In this document: positions 34,302-43,614 of the stretch, one piece after another
Layout: the number at the start of each line of letters is the position of its first letter
Numbering within the stretch: the first letter of the stretch is position 1
Notes under the pieces: model-generated
The model's input: the letters and a program-made list of their open reading frames with translations, nothing else
Database searches by the model: none
Told to the model about the DNA's origin: nothing
Source of the DNA: Methanofollis tationis
Lineage (GTDB): Archaea > Halobacteriota > Methanomicrobia > Methanomicrobiales > Methanofollaceae
Assembly (NCBI RefSeq): GCF_013377755.1
Contig: NZ_JABXWR010000001.1
Span: 259,104-323,103 of the forward strand
Length of the DNA: 64,000 bases
Direction of reading: 5' to 3'
Position numbers and translations under genes: made by a program

Positions 34302-34361
34302 GAGATCTTCTTCTGGATAAAAGCGCTCCGTGCGAGCCGCGTGAAACGGCCTGAATATTTT

Positions 34362-34649
34362 TTAGAGTCTGCCGTACCGCTTATGCGCCTGTTCGATGGT
34401 CATCAGGTGCGTGATCTCGACCATGCTTTTGTCGGTATGGATGATGTACAGCGCCGTAAACGACCTCCCAATGTGGAGGCGATAAACATCCATCTCCCCG
34501 GTGTTGAGGCGCTCTTTGTCACCCGTTTTTCCGGGATAGGGATCGGTTTTGAGAACGGCGAGTTTTTCTTTTATGATGCGTTGAGATTTCTCCGGCAGTG
34601 AGGTCAGGGAGTCTGCAGCCGACCGCCTGAAGAGGACGGAAAATGTCAC
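34362..34649 (-). CDS. RelE/ParE-family toxin
   Basis: 95 residues from a GTG that overlaps the antitoxin stop by four bases (GTGA). FSVLFRRSAADSLTSLPEKSQRIIKEKLAVLKTDPYPGKTGDKERLN is the helix pair of RelE-type toxins, and MDVYRLHIGRSFTALYIIHTDKSMVEITHLMTIEQAHKRYGRL the beta-sheet with the typical final basic-aromatic end. RelE proteins cleave mRNA in the ribosome. The gene order, antitoxin then toxin with overlap, is standard. Confidence 0.83.
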   Translation of the reverse strand: MTFSVLFRRSAADSLTSLPEKSQRIIKEKLAVLKTDPYPGKTGDKERLNTGEMDVYRLHIGRSFTALYIIHTDKSMVEITHLMTIEQAHKRYGRL

Positions 34650-34858
34650 AGCGAGATCTCCACGAGATCTTCTTCCTCCTGGATCCGCTTGATGTCTTCT
34701 ACGAGGCGCCGCTTCTTGTCGCGCTCGATCATTGTCTCGATCAGTTCGGAAAATGTCATCCCTGGTTCTCTCATCAGTGAGAGTTCGGCCCATACGGCTT
34801 CCTTGACAATGATGCGCTTTGTGGCATTCATGGCATCTATGCCATAGGGGAGAGCCAT
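34646..34858 (-). CDS. antitoxin paired with RelE
   Basis: 70 residues (or 61 from the internal ATG at 34831, giving MNATKRIIVKEAVWAELSLMREPGMTFSELIETMIERDKKRRLVEDIKRIQ). The short beta strand followed by two helices is the ribbon-helix-helix pattern of archaeal antitoxins of the DUF7557/VapB-like kind; the C-terminal acidic tail (EEEDLVEISL) would bind the toxin. Likely represses its own promoter. Translationally coupled to the RelE gene. Confidence 0.78.
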   Translation of the reverse strand: MALPYGIDAMNATKRIIVKEAVWAELSLMREPGMTFSELIETMIERDKKRRLVEDIKRIQEEEDLVEISL

Positions 34859-35008
34859 ACAAATAACTTTCGAGAATGATCCTCTTCGGGAAAATGGGTT
34901 TCTAATTCCTGAAAACAGAGAGAAGCTGCGGCTGATACCGTTCGCACGAGGGGCCAGAAGCGTTTCTCTTGCCGATAGACCCTACTCCAGCGCTCTCTAC
35001 CCGGCAGA
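34859..35008. other. intergenic gap
   Basis: About 150 bases holding the promoter of the RelE locus and the 3' flank of the flippase gene. Nothing else seen. Confidence 0.3.
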
Positions 35009-36483
35009 TCACAGCCACCGCGGCCACGGTGCCCCGAGCTGCATCACCAGGTCCCTGATCTCGTCGTGGAGTCCAGCGTCCGCCTTCAGGAGCACGAGGC
35101 CGTAGACGATCCCCCCCAGTGCGACGGCGCCCAGGGTGAGGAAGACGTTTGAGAGCGGGATTGCGAGGCGGTAGAGGAGGATCACCACGGCCATCGCCCC
35201 CGCGGCGAGGAGGATATGGAGTGTGGGGCCGCGCTCGATCTCCACCGGGATCTGTCGTGCGAGATAGTGGCGGGCGATCGCCACGTTGACGAGCATCGTG
35301 ATGAGAGTCGCCACCGCCGCCCCGACGATCCCGAGGAGGGGGATGAGGGCGAGGTCGAGGAGGATGTTCACGACCGCCGCCGTCCCGGTGGCGTAGAAGG
35401 ACTCCCTGGGGCGGTCGATCGCGTTGAGGCACATCGTCTGGAGGTACATGAAGACGTTGACGACCTGCACCAGGAGGAGGACGGCCAGGGCCGGGGCGCC
35501 CGCGGCAAAGCCCGCGCCGTAGAAGAAGTAGAGCAGGCGGTCGCCCAGGATCCAGCCCCCGACGGCGACCGGGACGGCGAGGAGGAGGGAGTAGGTGACG
35601 GCGCGGGCGAGAGCGAGGGTGACACGGTCGAGGGCGCCGTCGGCGTGCCAGCGGCTGATCTTGGGGTACAGGGTTGTCTGGAGGGCGACCGTGGTGAAGG
35701 TGGCGGCGGCGGTGAACTGGAAGGCGATCCGGTAGATGCCGACGTCGGCGGTGGTCATGTAATAGCCGAGGAGGATCGTGTCGGCGTACGAGAAGACGAT
35801 GGCACCGCTGGTGGAAAGGAAGATCCAGAAGGAGAAGGTGAAGAGGTTTCTGAGGTGGGCGGCGGTGAAGGGGGCGAGGCGGAGGCGGAGGAAATGGAGG
35901 GAGAAAAGGCCGCCGGCGACCATCCCGGCGATGAATCCGCCTACCAGCCCGGCGGCGCCGTAGCCGAGGAAGACGGCGAGGACCTGGATGAGGACTTTGA
36001 CGATGTTATTGAGGAGGCCGGCGGTCTGGCTGATGCCGACCATCCCCTCGCCGTAGGTGCCGTTCATCGTAACACCATAGAAGATGGCGACCACCAGGGC
36101 GATGAGGAGCCAGAAAACCATGCTCTCGGTCCCTTCGCTCGCGAGATATTCGGAGAGGGCGAGCACCGCCACCACCGAGGCGGCGAGGAGGGCGCCCCTC
36201 AAAAAGAGGAAGGCGGTGAAGTAGGCGTTCTGGTCTCTCCCCTCTGATATCCGCTTGACGGCCGCCCCGCCAAAGCCACCGTCGCCGATCAGGTTGAAGA
36301 TCCCGAAGTACGCGAGGAAGAGGGAGAAGACCCCGTAGGCGGTCGCCCCGACGGCATGGGCGAAGTACATCGTGGCGACGAAGCCGACGGGGTGAGCCCG
36401 ATAGTGGAGCCGAGGCTGATCAGGCTCTGCCGGCGGACGGGGTCGATGTTCATGAGGCGGGCGAGTGGAGTAGTGGAGGACAC
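35009..36483 (-). pseudogene. Wzx-like flippase, frameshifted near the N-terminus
   Basis: From about 36370 down, 450 residues of a polysaccharide-export flippase (MATE/Wzx fold, about 14 membrane helices) are intact: MYFAHAVGATAYGVFSLFLAYFGIFN... to the end. The N-terminal segment MNIDPVRRQSLISLGSTIGLT lies in another frame; the paralogue at 38.4-39.9 kb reads straight through (STIVLTGIGFLATMYFAH). One base appears lost between GLT and VGFVATMYF, near 36388. Either the gene is broken or this is a sequence error. Family role: moves lipid-linked glycans across the membrane. Confidence 0.78.
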
Positions 36484-36510
36484 CGGGATAATTTTGGGTT
36501 CAGGAGGGGA

Positions 36511-38325
36511 TTAAACCCTATCTTCTCTTCTGTCAAAGAAGGTCCGCAGCCAGATTTCTGTGCAGACGATCCGCCAGATCTCAGGGGAGTAGGTGACCTG
36601 CCCTTCAACATATGCCAGATAACTCCGGCGCACCAGGTCCGCGTCCCAGTATGGCCGCGCCCTGAATCTGTCAGAGGCGAGGATATCCTCCATGAGAGGG
36701 CGGAGTTCCTCCCGCATCCACACCTCCTCGGGGGTCACGAAACCCATCTTGTCCATCCGGCACCTGATATTCTCCGGTACCAGACCACGGATCGCCTGCC
36801 GCAGGACATGTTTTGTCACACCATGCCTGATCTTCTGGTCCAGGGGCAGAGAGGCAAGGTATTCCGCTATCCGGTAATCCAGGAAGGGCACCCGCGACTC
36901 GACCCCGAAAGCCATCGAGTTCCGGTCCTCGTAGTGGAGGAGGGAGGGGAGGTTCGTGGACCTGATCTCCCTGGTGAGCACCTCGGGGAGGGTTCCGCTA
37001 TAGCGGTCGATTGAGGGGATCGCCCCACGGAGGAGAGATCGGCGCTCCGATCGTGCGGCGATCTGCTTCTTTGCATCGAAGAAGAAGCCGCGATGACGGT
37101 AACTGCCGCACACCCCTTCGCAGAGGAGGGCAAGGGGATGGGCCTTCAGGCTCCTGAGATAGGGGACGATGTAGCCGATGTAGCCGCCGAGTTGCTCGTC
37201 TGCACCCTGCCCGTCCAGAACGACCTTGACATGCGCCCCGGCAAGGGCCATCACGCGGTACTGGGCATAGATGGAGAGGGAGCCGAAAGGCTCGTCCTGG
37301 AGATGGACGAGGCGCTCCAGATCCTGTTTTAACGCCTCGGGGTCAGGGGAGGTGCGGTGTGCATCGACCCCTGTCGCCCTGACGACCTCGTCGATATATC
37401 GGCTTTCGTCGAATCTTCCGTCCGGGTAACAGGCCGAGAAGGTCTTCTGTCTCCCGCCGACACTGGAGGGGGCTTCCTGCCTGATCAGGTCGTTGATCAG
37501 GGCGGTGATGGTCGAGGAGTCGATGCCGCCCGAGAGGCAGGTGCCGACGGGGACGTCGCTCCTGAGGCGGAGGCGGACGGCGTCGAGGAGGAGGGCGCGG
37601 AGACGGTCTGCGGCCGACCGGTCATCGGCCCCGGTCAGGGCGTCAGAGATCCTGAGGTCCCAGTAGGGGGTCGGCTCTTTGGGCACCCCCTGCCTGACGA
37701 CCATCGAGTGGGCCGGTGGGAGCTGGAAGACCCCCTCAAACATCGTTTCGGGGGTGTGGTCGAGCACGCCCCATGCAAGATAGTCCATCAGGCGCGTGTC
37801 ATTGGGTCTTTTTCCGACCTCGGGGTGGGCGAGCAGGGCCTTGATCTCTGAGGCGAAGAGGAAGGTGCCGTCGACGATCGTGTAATAGAAGGGCTTGATC
37901 CCGAACCTGTCCCTGGAGCAGAAGAGGTGGTCTTCCTTCAGGTCATAGATAGCAAAGGCCCACATGCCATTGAACCTTTTGACACATTCTGATCCCCACT
38001 CTTCGTAGGCATGGAGGATCACCTCGCTGTCTGTCTGTGAGCGGAAGGCATGGCCGGCGCGGAGAAGGTCCTCTCTGAGTTCACGATAGTTATAGATCTC
38101 CCCGTTGAAGACGAGCCAGAGGGTTTCGTCCTCATTGGCCATGGGCTGGGCGGCCAGATCGGAGAGATCGATGATGGAGAGGCGGCGGTGGGCGAGGCCG
38201 ACCGATCCCTGGAGGTAGGTCCCCTCGCCGTCAGGGCCGCGGTGGGCGAGGCGGGAGGACATGGTCTTGAGGAGAGAGGGATCGGCCTCGCCTGTGGTTT
38301 TATAGATGCCTGCTATGCCACACAT
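36511..38325 (-). CDS. asnB: asparagine synthase (glutamine-hydrolysing)
   Basis: 604 residues. The N-terminal class II glutamine amidotransferase begins MCGIAGIYK, with C2 as nucleophile after removal of Met; LAHRRLSIIDLS and GEIYNYRELR are typical. The synthase domain carries the PP-loop CLSGGIDSSTI near residue 263. Within glycan loci such AsnB-like enzymes are often used to amidate sugar acids (WbpS-type) rather than to make free asparagine; its place between two flippases supports that but does not prove it. Complete frame. Confidence 0.9.
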   Translation of the reverse strand: MCGIAGIYKTTGEADPSLLKTMSSRLAHRGPDGEGTYLQGSVGLAHRRLSIIDLSDLAAQPMANEDETLWLVFNGEIYNYRELREDLLRAGHAFRSQTDSEVILHAYEEWGSECVKRFNGMWAFAIYDLKEDHLFCSRDRFGIKPFYYTIVDGTFLFASEIKALLAHPEVGKRPNDTRLMDYLAWGVLDHTPETMFEGVFQLPPAHSMVVRQGVPKEPTPYWDLRISDALTGADDRSAADRLRALLLDAVRLRLRSDVPVGTCLSGGIDSSTITALINDLIRQEAPSSVGGRQKTFSACYPDGRFDESRYIDEVVRATGVDAHRTSPDPEALKQDLERLVHLQDEPFGSLSIYAQYRVMALAGAHVKVVLDGQGADEQLGGYIGYIVPYLRSLKAHPLALLCEGVCGSYRHRGFFFDAKKQIAARSERRSLLRGAIPSIDRYSGTLPEVLTREIRSTNLPSLLHYEDRNSMAFGVESRVPFLDYRIAEYLASLPLDQKIRHGVTKHVLRQAIRGLVPENIRCRMDKMGFVTPEEVWMREELRPLMEDILASDRFRARPYWDADLVRRSYLAYVEGQVTYSPEIWRIVCTEIWLRTFFDRREDRV

Positions 38326-38428
38326 GGGATTCTCACTGGCGATGGAGTACTCATAGATCCAGAGTTGTCTTACATGAATGCTTTTTTCTCAAAGAAAATG
38401 TCTGTCATTCATGATCATAAGAAAGGCT
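38326..38428. other. intergenic gap upstream of asnB
   Basis: About 100 bases, more AT-rich than the flanks (tcttacatgaatgcttttttctcaaag). It holds the asnB promoter and the 3' end of the second flippase; a T6 stretch is present on the plus strand. Confidence 0.35.
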
Positions 38429-39937
38429 TCATAGCCATTTGGGCCAGGGAATGCCGAATTGCACCACAAGGTCTCTGATCTCGTTGTGGAGGCCGGCGTC
38501 GGCCTTCAGGAGTACGAGGCCGTAGACGATCACCCCAAGAGCTACGGCGCCGAGGACGAGGAAGGCATTCGAGAGGGGAATGGCAAGGCGGTATGCGAGG
38601 ACGACGATGGCCATCGCCCCGGCGGCGAAGAGGATGTGGAGGACAGGGCCGCGTTCGAGGCACACCGGGATCTGTTTTGACAGATAATATCTGGCTATCC
38701 CTGCATTGATGAGCATCGTCACCAGAGTGGCTATCGCCGCTCCCTCGATCCCTAGGAAGGGAATGAGGGCGAGATCGAGGAGTATGTTCACGACCGCTGC
38801 CGTCCCGGTTGCGTAGAAGGACTCGCGTGGCCGGTCGATCGCGTTGAGGCACATCGTCTGGAGATACATGAAGACGTTGACTATCTGCATGAGGAGGAGG
38901 ATCGCGAGGGTCGCCGTGCCTTCAGCAAAACCCGCGCCATAGAAGAAGTAGAGGAGGCGGTCGCCGAGAACCCAGCCACCGACGGCGACCGGGACGGCGA
39001 GGAGGAGGGAGTAGGTGACGGCGCGCGCAAGGGAAAGGGTGATGCGGTCGAGGAAGCCGTCGGCGTGCCAGCGGCTGATCTTCGGGTACAGGGTGGTCTG
39101 AAAGGCAATGGTAACGAAAGTTGCGGCAGTGGTGAACTGGAAGGCGATCCTATAGACACCTACATCGGCAGCGGACATGAAGTAGCCGACCAGGATCGTG
39201 TCGGCATACGAGAAGACGATGGCACCTGTTCCAGAGAGGAAGATCCAGAAAGAGAAGATGAAGAGATTTTTAAGGTGTCCGATGTGAAAGTGGGTGAAAT
39301 GGAGTTTGAGGAAGGGCAGGCATACCAGACCACCAACGAGTACACCAAATACAAAGCCACCTGCGAGTCCAGCCACGCCGAAACCAAGAAAAACGGCAAT
39401 AACCTGCAATAAAACTTTTGTAACATTATTAAGCAGACCGGCAATTTGGTTCACGCCGACCATGCCGGTACCGTAAACACCTGTAGATGGGATCGCGAGA
39501 AACGCTCCAATTATAAGGGCGAGGAGCAACCAAGGTAGCATTCCTGAGGTCTCAAGTTCAAAAAGCAGAGGGCGTAGAGCAAGCACGGCAGTAATAGAAC
39601 CTATAAGAAGCACAATCCGTAGAATAAAATATGCCGAGAAATATTGATCCTGTTCATTGCCTTCAGAAATTCGTTTGACTGCTGCACCGCTGAACCCGCT
39701 TTCACCAAGGAGAGTAAAAATCCCATAATAAGCAAGAAATAGTGAATAGACGCCATATGCTGCCTTGCCAAGGACATGAGCAAAGTACATCGTGGCAAGA
39801 AAACCAATGCCTGTCAATACAATCGTAGAGATAAGGCTGATTATGCTCTGTCTCCTGATGGGATCGATGCCCATAAGGTGGGTAAGACGCTGGGCGGGGG
39901 ACACACTATACCATGGGATAAAATCATCAATAATCAT
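38429..39937 (-). CDS. Wzx-like polysaccharide flippase
   Basis: About 502 residues from MIIDDFIPWYSV (alternatives: an ATG 20 codons up, a GTG, or MGIDPIRRQS 22 codons down). Many membrane helices of the MATE/Wzx type are readable. It is the intact paralogue of the frameshifted flippase at 35-36.5 kb. The 3' half of the gene (38429 to about 39290) is GC-rich and nearly identical to the paralogue at DNA level, whereas the 5' half is AT-rich and diverged, so the gene is a mosaic. Likely exports the surface glycan whose genes lie to the right. Confidence 0.85.
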   Translation of the reverse strand: MIIDDFIPWYSVSPAQRLTHLMGIDPIRRQSIISLISTIVLTGIGFLATMYFAHVLGKAAYGVYSLFLAYYGIFTLLGESGFSGAAVKRISEGNEQDQYFSAYFILRIVLLIGSITAVLALRPLLFELETSGMLPWLLLALIIGAFLAIPSTGVYGTGMVGVNQIAGLLNNVTKVLLQVIAVFLGFGVAGLAGGFVFGVLVGGLVCLPFLKLHFTHFHIGHLKNLFIFSFWIFLSGTGAIVFSYADTILVGYFMSAADVGVYRIAFQFTTAATFVTIAFQTTLYPKISRWHADGFLDRITLSLARAVTYSLLLAVPVAVGGWVLGDRLLYFFYGAGFAEGTATLAILLLMQIVNVFMYLQTMCLNAIDRPRESFYATGTAAVVNILLDLALIPFLGIEGAAIATLVTMLINAGIARYYLSKQIPVCLERGPVLHILFAAGAMAIVVLAYRLAIPLSNAFLVLGAVALGVIVYGLVLLKADAGLHNEIRDLVVQFGIPWPKWL

Positions 39938-40252
39938 ATCCCCGGATAAACTCGCAAAACACTGAGAGAAGAGGTACCTGATCGCAACATGCGCCAAGTT
40001 CTATATAATTGAGGTCTCTCCGCCACAGAATATTGAGGCTATCCAGAATTTATGGTATTGCGAATCTACCCAGCATCCGCAGTAACGTGATCCCCTTTCC
40101 GAATTATCAACAACCGCGAGATTCGTCGACGGTTTCGATGACACCTCAATCCTCTCCCAGTACTTCGCTAATTTTAGAGACCCCAAATCTCCCTCTACCG
40201 CCCAGAGCCCGCCCAAAATCGAAAGATCTATATAGATTGCAGGCTTCCCCTC
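39938..40252. other. AT-rich intergenic region left of the nested IS
   Basis: About 300 bases with no recognised gene. It must include the left end of the ISH3-like element and the flippase promoter (tctatataattg near 40000-40012 is TATA-like). A second TATA-like string (tctatatagattg, near 40228-40240) stands just before the ISH3-like transposase. Confidence 0.4.
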
Positions 40253-40623
40253 ATGCCTTTACCTAAATCGAGGGTGACCTGCAGAAAGAGCAACATTCTG
40301 AAACCTAAAGACTGTTGCGCCCCTGTTGTTTCGGCACTGGATCAGCATCTAACCATTCCCATTCAGGGAAAACTCACTCAAACAGACTTGATTTCTTCTC
40401 TGGTCGGCATGGCTGTAATGAATCAGTCAGTTCACTCAATCACCCACATCCTGGATCGGGTACCGTGCGAAACGTCCGTTCGCTACCACCTCAAAAAACT
40501 CGATATGGCCGATTTGGAACAGAATAACACCTCGATGTCATCGGCGGTGTAAGTTTGTGCATTTTCGGCGGTCTAAAAGTGTACACCTGCTAACCCTCAT
40601 TCACGTTCTTGAGGGTTGTGGCA

Positions 40624-41868
40624 ATGTTCACTGCGGAGGAGTTCTTTATGATACGCGACTTGCATCACCAGGGGCTGAACATCAGCCAGATCTCACGCAC
40701 AACCGGCTATCACCGAAACACGGTCCGAAAATATCTTGCCGCACAAACCCTGCCGGCACCTGCATCCCGTGGACCCCGACAGAGCAAACTCGACCCGTTC
40801 AAGGCATATATCCATCAACGCATCACCGAGTATCCCCTCAGTGCAGCCCGGATCTATCGTGAAATCCAGGAGATGGGATTTGATGGGAAATGTACCATCG
40901 TCAAAGACTATATCAGCACGATCCGCCCCCGCGAAACGTTACAGGCTGTCCTCCGGTATGAAACCAAACCCGGTGTCCAGGCCCAGGTCGACTGGGGAGA
41001 GTGCAATCACATCGAGGAAGACGGTCACTCCCACAAACTCTCCTGCTTCAGCATGATCCTCGGGTATTCCCGGATGCGCTTCATGGAATTCACCCTCTCC
41101 ACCGACGTCTACACCCTCATTCAGTGCCATCTCCATGCCTTCGACTACTTTGGCGGCTACACTGAAGAGATCCTCTACGACAACATCAAGACGGTGATCC
41201 TCAAGCGGGCACTTCGTGCCAGCGACCACCAGTGGAACGCAAAGTTCGAAGACTTTTTCTCGCACTACGGTTTTATCCCGCGGCTCTGCAGGCCCTACTG
41301 TCCCCAGACCAAGGGAAAGGTTGAGAACTCCATCGGGTACCTGAAACGCGATTTCCTGCTGGGAGGTACGTTCACGTCCCTCGACGACATGAACCGACAA
41401 CTCCTGCAATGGCTCAACCGGATCAACGCCACGCCCCACGGGACCACGAACGAGATCCCGTTCGACCGCCTGGACCAGGAGAACCTGAAACCCATGACTG
41501 GCGTTCCCCCCTACCCGCTCCGAAGAGAAGAACACCGGAAGATTTCGCGCGAGGCCTACGTGTCGTACCGGGGCAACCGGTATTCGGTCCCGTATCGGTA
41601 TGCCGGGAGGGAGGCCGTCCTGGAACTGCAGGATAATCAGATGACAGTCCGCGTCGGCACCGAAGCGGTATGTTCGCATACGATCGTTCCCGGCCATGCC
41701 CGGGTCATCCGGGAGAAGGAGCACTTTTCCGGCCTTCTTGCTGAGGCCATGCAGTGCAATGCACGGTGCAGGAAGACCTCAAAACCACTGTTTTCGATCG
41801 TTGCTCCACAGGTGGAGCAGCGCCCACTGTCAGTCTATGACCAGTTCTCCGAGGAGGTGCGACGATGA
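40624..41868 (+). CDS. istA: IS21 transposase IstA
   Basis: About 414 residues from MFTAEEFFMIRDLHHQGLNISQISRTTGYHRNTVRKYL, an HTH that binds the element ends. The DDE core has QVDWGECNH (Asp), EILYDNIKT (Asp) and KGKVENSIGYLKRDF (Glu). The C-terminal beta-barrel follows (SYRGNRYSVPYRYAGREAVLELQDNQ). Complete. Stop overlaps the istB start by four bases. Works with the ATPase IstB, which remodels the target DNA. Confidence 0.93.
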   Translation: MFTAEEFFMIRDLHHQGLNISQISRTTGYHRNTVRKYLAAQTLPAPASRGPRQSKLDPFKAYIHQRITEYPLSAARIYREIQEMGFDGKCTIVKDYISTIRPRETLQAVLRYETKPGVQAQVDWGECNHIEEDGHSHKLSCFSMILGYSRMRFMEFTLSTDVYTLIQCHLHAFDYFGGYTEEILYDNIKTVILKRALRASDHQWNAKFEDFFSHYGFIPRLCRPYCPQTKGKVENSIGYLKRDFLLGGTFTSLDDMNRQLLQWLNRINATPHGTTNEIPFDRLDQENLKPMTGVPPYPLRREEHRKISREAYVSYRGNRYSVPYRYAGREAVLELQDNQMTVRVGTEAVCSHTIVPGHARVIREKEHFSGLLAEAMQCNARCRKTSKPLFSIVAPQVEQRPLSVYDQFSEEVRR

Positions 41869-42638
41869 CCGCTCTGGTCTATGAACGGGTTCATGATAAC
41901 CTGAAGAGGTTGAAATTGACGACCTTTGAAGCACTTCTCGACAATTATCTTGAGGTTGCTGCAAAGGAGGAACGATCGACCCTTGAAGTCCTCGACTACC
42001 TGCTGGATCAGGAGGTGAAGAGCAAGGAGGAGCGTGCGCTTGAGTTCAGGATGAGGTTAGCAAGTTTTCCGATGGAGAAGAGGTTGGATGACTTCGATAT
42101 GAGTTTTCAGCCATCGCTGGATCCCGCGGTGATCCGGGACCTCTCTTCACTCCGGTTTATCCATCACGCAGAGAACGTGGTGTTTCTCGGACCTCCGGGA
42201 GTAGGGAAGACCCATCTTGCTCTTGCCCTTGGCCACGAGGCGGTGAAGAACGGATTTCGGGTGTATTATGCGAATGCGTCCAGCCTCATTGAACGGTTGG
42301 TGAAAGCGAACCGGGAGAATAAACTTGAAGAGAGGATCAAGGCACTGGCGAAATTCAATCTTCTGATCATCGATGAAATGGGATATTTGCCGTTCAACAG
42401 CGAGGGAGCTCACTGTTTCTTCAGCCTTATTTCACGAAGATACGAGAAATCATCGACGATATTCACCTCGAATAAGTCGTACGGGGAGTGGGGCGAGATC
42501 TTCGGGGATCATGTGATCGCCGCAGCGGTTCTTGACCGGATTCTTCACCACTGCACCACCCTGAACATTAAAGGGGATAGTTATCGCTTGAAGGAACGAC
42601 GGAGGCAGGGGCTTCTTTCACACACCCTGCCAGGATGA
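41865..42638 (+). CDS. istB: IS21 helper ATPase IstB
   Basis: 257 residues. AAA+ ATPase related to DnaC. Walker A is VVFLGPPGVGKTHLALALG near residue 105, Walker B LLIIDEMGYLPF, and the sensor STIFTSNKSYGEWGEIFGD; the N-terminal helical part (LKLTTFEALLDNYLEVAAKEERSTLEVLDYLLDQE) is the usual IstB N-domain. Complete. ATGA overlap with istA. Confidence 0.95.
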   Translation: MTALVYERVHDNLKRLKLTTFEALLDNYLEVAAKEERSTLEVLDYLLDQEVKSKEERALEFRMRLASFPMEKRLDDFDMSFQPSLDPAVIRDLSSLRFIHHAENVVFLGPPGVGKTHLALALGHEAVKNGFRVYYANASSLIERLVKANRENKLEERIKALAKFNLLIIDEMGYLPFNSEGAHCFFSLISRRYEKSSTIFTSNKSYGEWGEIFGDHVIAAAVLDRILHHCTTLNIKGDSYRLKERRRQGLLSHTLPG

Positions 42639-43614
42639 GTTCCGATACTATTATGCGATCGAGGTGTACACTTTTATTCCGTCCGATCTGTACACTTTTG
42701 CACCGCCGTTGACATCGATCCTCACCACCCATATGCACCACGTCCTCAAACCGGGGTACGCCTATCCGTTTGCGATTGACTTTACCAACGATCCGTACTA
42801 CGGGTCAACCGATGAGGAGAATGAGGCCTATATCGTGCGAAGTAAGCGGAAAAAGTCAACAAATGAGTTTTATTCCTACATCACTCTGTATGTGACCACC
42901 AGGAACCGGCAGATGACGCTGGCCGTGTTCCCGGTGCGCCAGAATACCTCGAAGGTCGGATACATCGCGCAATGTCTCGATCGGATCACTGAACTCGGTC
43001 TTCGCATCGAAGTTCTCTGCCTGGATCGGGAGTTCTACACCCGGAAGGTGCTCGGGTTTCTGATGGACGTCCAGGTGCCGTTCATCGTTCCTGTCAGGAA
43101 ACACGGGAAAAGGATGAAACAAGTCCTCCAGGGAACACACTCCCGGTATGCTGAATATCGGATGCACGGAAAACCAGTGCTGGTCCTGACGATTGCGATT
43201 GCCGTGAAGTATGCAAAAGGAAAACGGGGTAAGCGCGGCGTTGAGAATCTGGGTTACGTCGTGGGAAACCTCCGGTGGAATCCCCATCGGGTCCATCAGA
43301 CCTATCGGTCCAGGTTCTCGATTGAATCGTCCTATCGGATGCGCAACCAGGTGAAACCCCGTACGAGCACAAAAAACCCGGTCATCCGGTATCTCTACGC
43401 CATAATATCGTTCCTCCTCAAGAATATCTGGATCGATATACTCTGGAAGCACTTTTCCCCCGTGAAACAGGGACCACAAACCATTGAGGTGCGCGGCTTC
43501 CGGTTCAGCTCCTTCATGTGCATAATCTGGGAGGCGATCCGCACATCGATGAGGGGTGCCAGAGCTATTCCTGTGTTAAGGTATCCTGTTTAGGAAAGGG
43601 AGCGAGAAACGCCG

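Larger units (their letters stand above)
40536..42714 (+). mobile_element. IS21-family insertion sequence with TCGA target duplication
   Basis: 2179 bases. Left end TGTCATCGGCGGTGTAAG and right end (reverse complement) TGTCAACGGCGGTGCAAA agree at 16 of 18 positions. Inner repeats are also present, GTGTACAC-type strings near 40577 and in 42660-42697, as is typical for multiple IstA-binding sites in IS21. The four bases TCGA flank both sides (40532-40535, 42715-42718). Encodes istA and istB and interrupts an older transposase gene. Both genes are intact, so the element may be active. Confidence 0.92.
40253..43593 (+). pseudogene. ISH3-like transposase gene interrupted by IS21
   Basis: The N-terminal piece (to 40535) ends SVRYHLKKLDMADLEQNNTS; the C-terminal piece resumes at 42719 with ILTTHMHHVLKPGYAYPFAIDFTNDPYYG. 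Dropping the IS21 element and one TCGA copy gives EQNNTS-ILTTHMHH in frame. The C-terminal part has the catalytic features of the ISH3 group (IDFTNDPYYG with Asp, VLCLDREFYTRKVL with Asp, RFSIESSYR with Glu). The gene is thus a complete transposase apart from the insertion. Ends of this outer element were not found. Confidence 0.85.

Noticed and set aside
35216-36247. Open plus-strand frame of about 343 codons rich in Glu and Asp
   Set aside because: Antisense to the first flippase; the acid-rich composition mirrors hydrophobic codons on the other strand.
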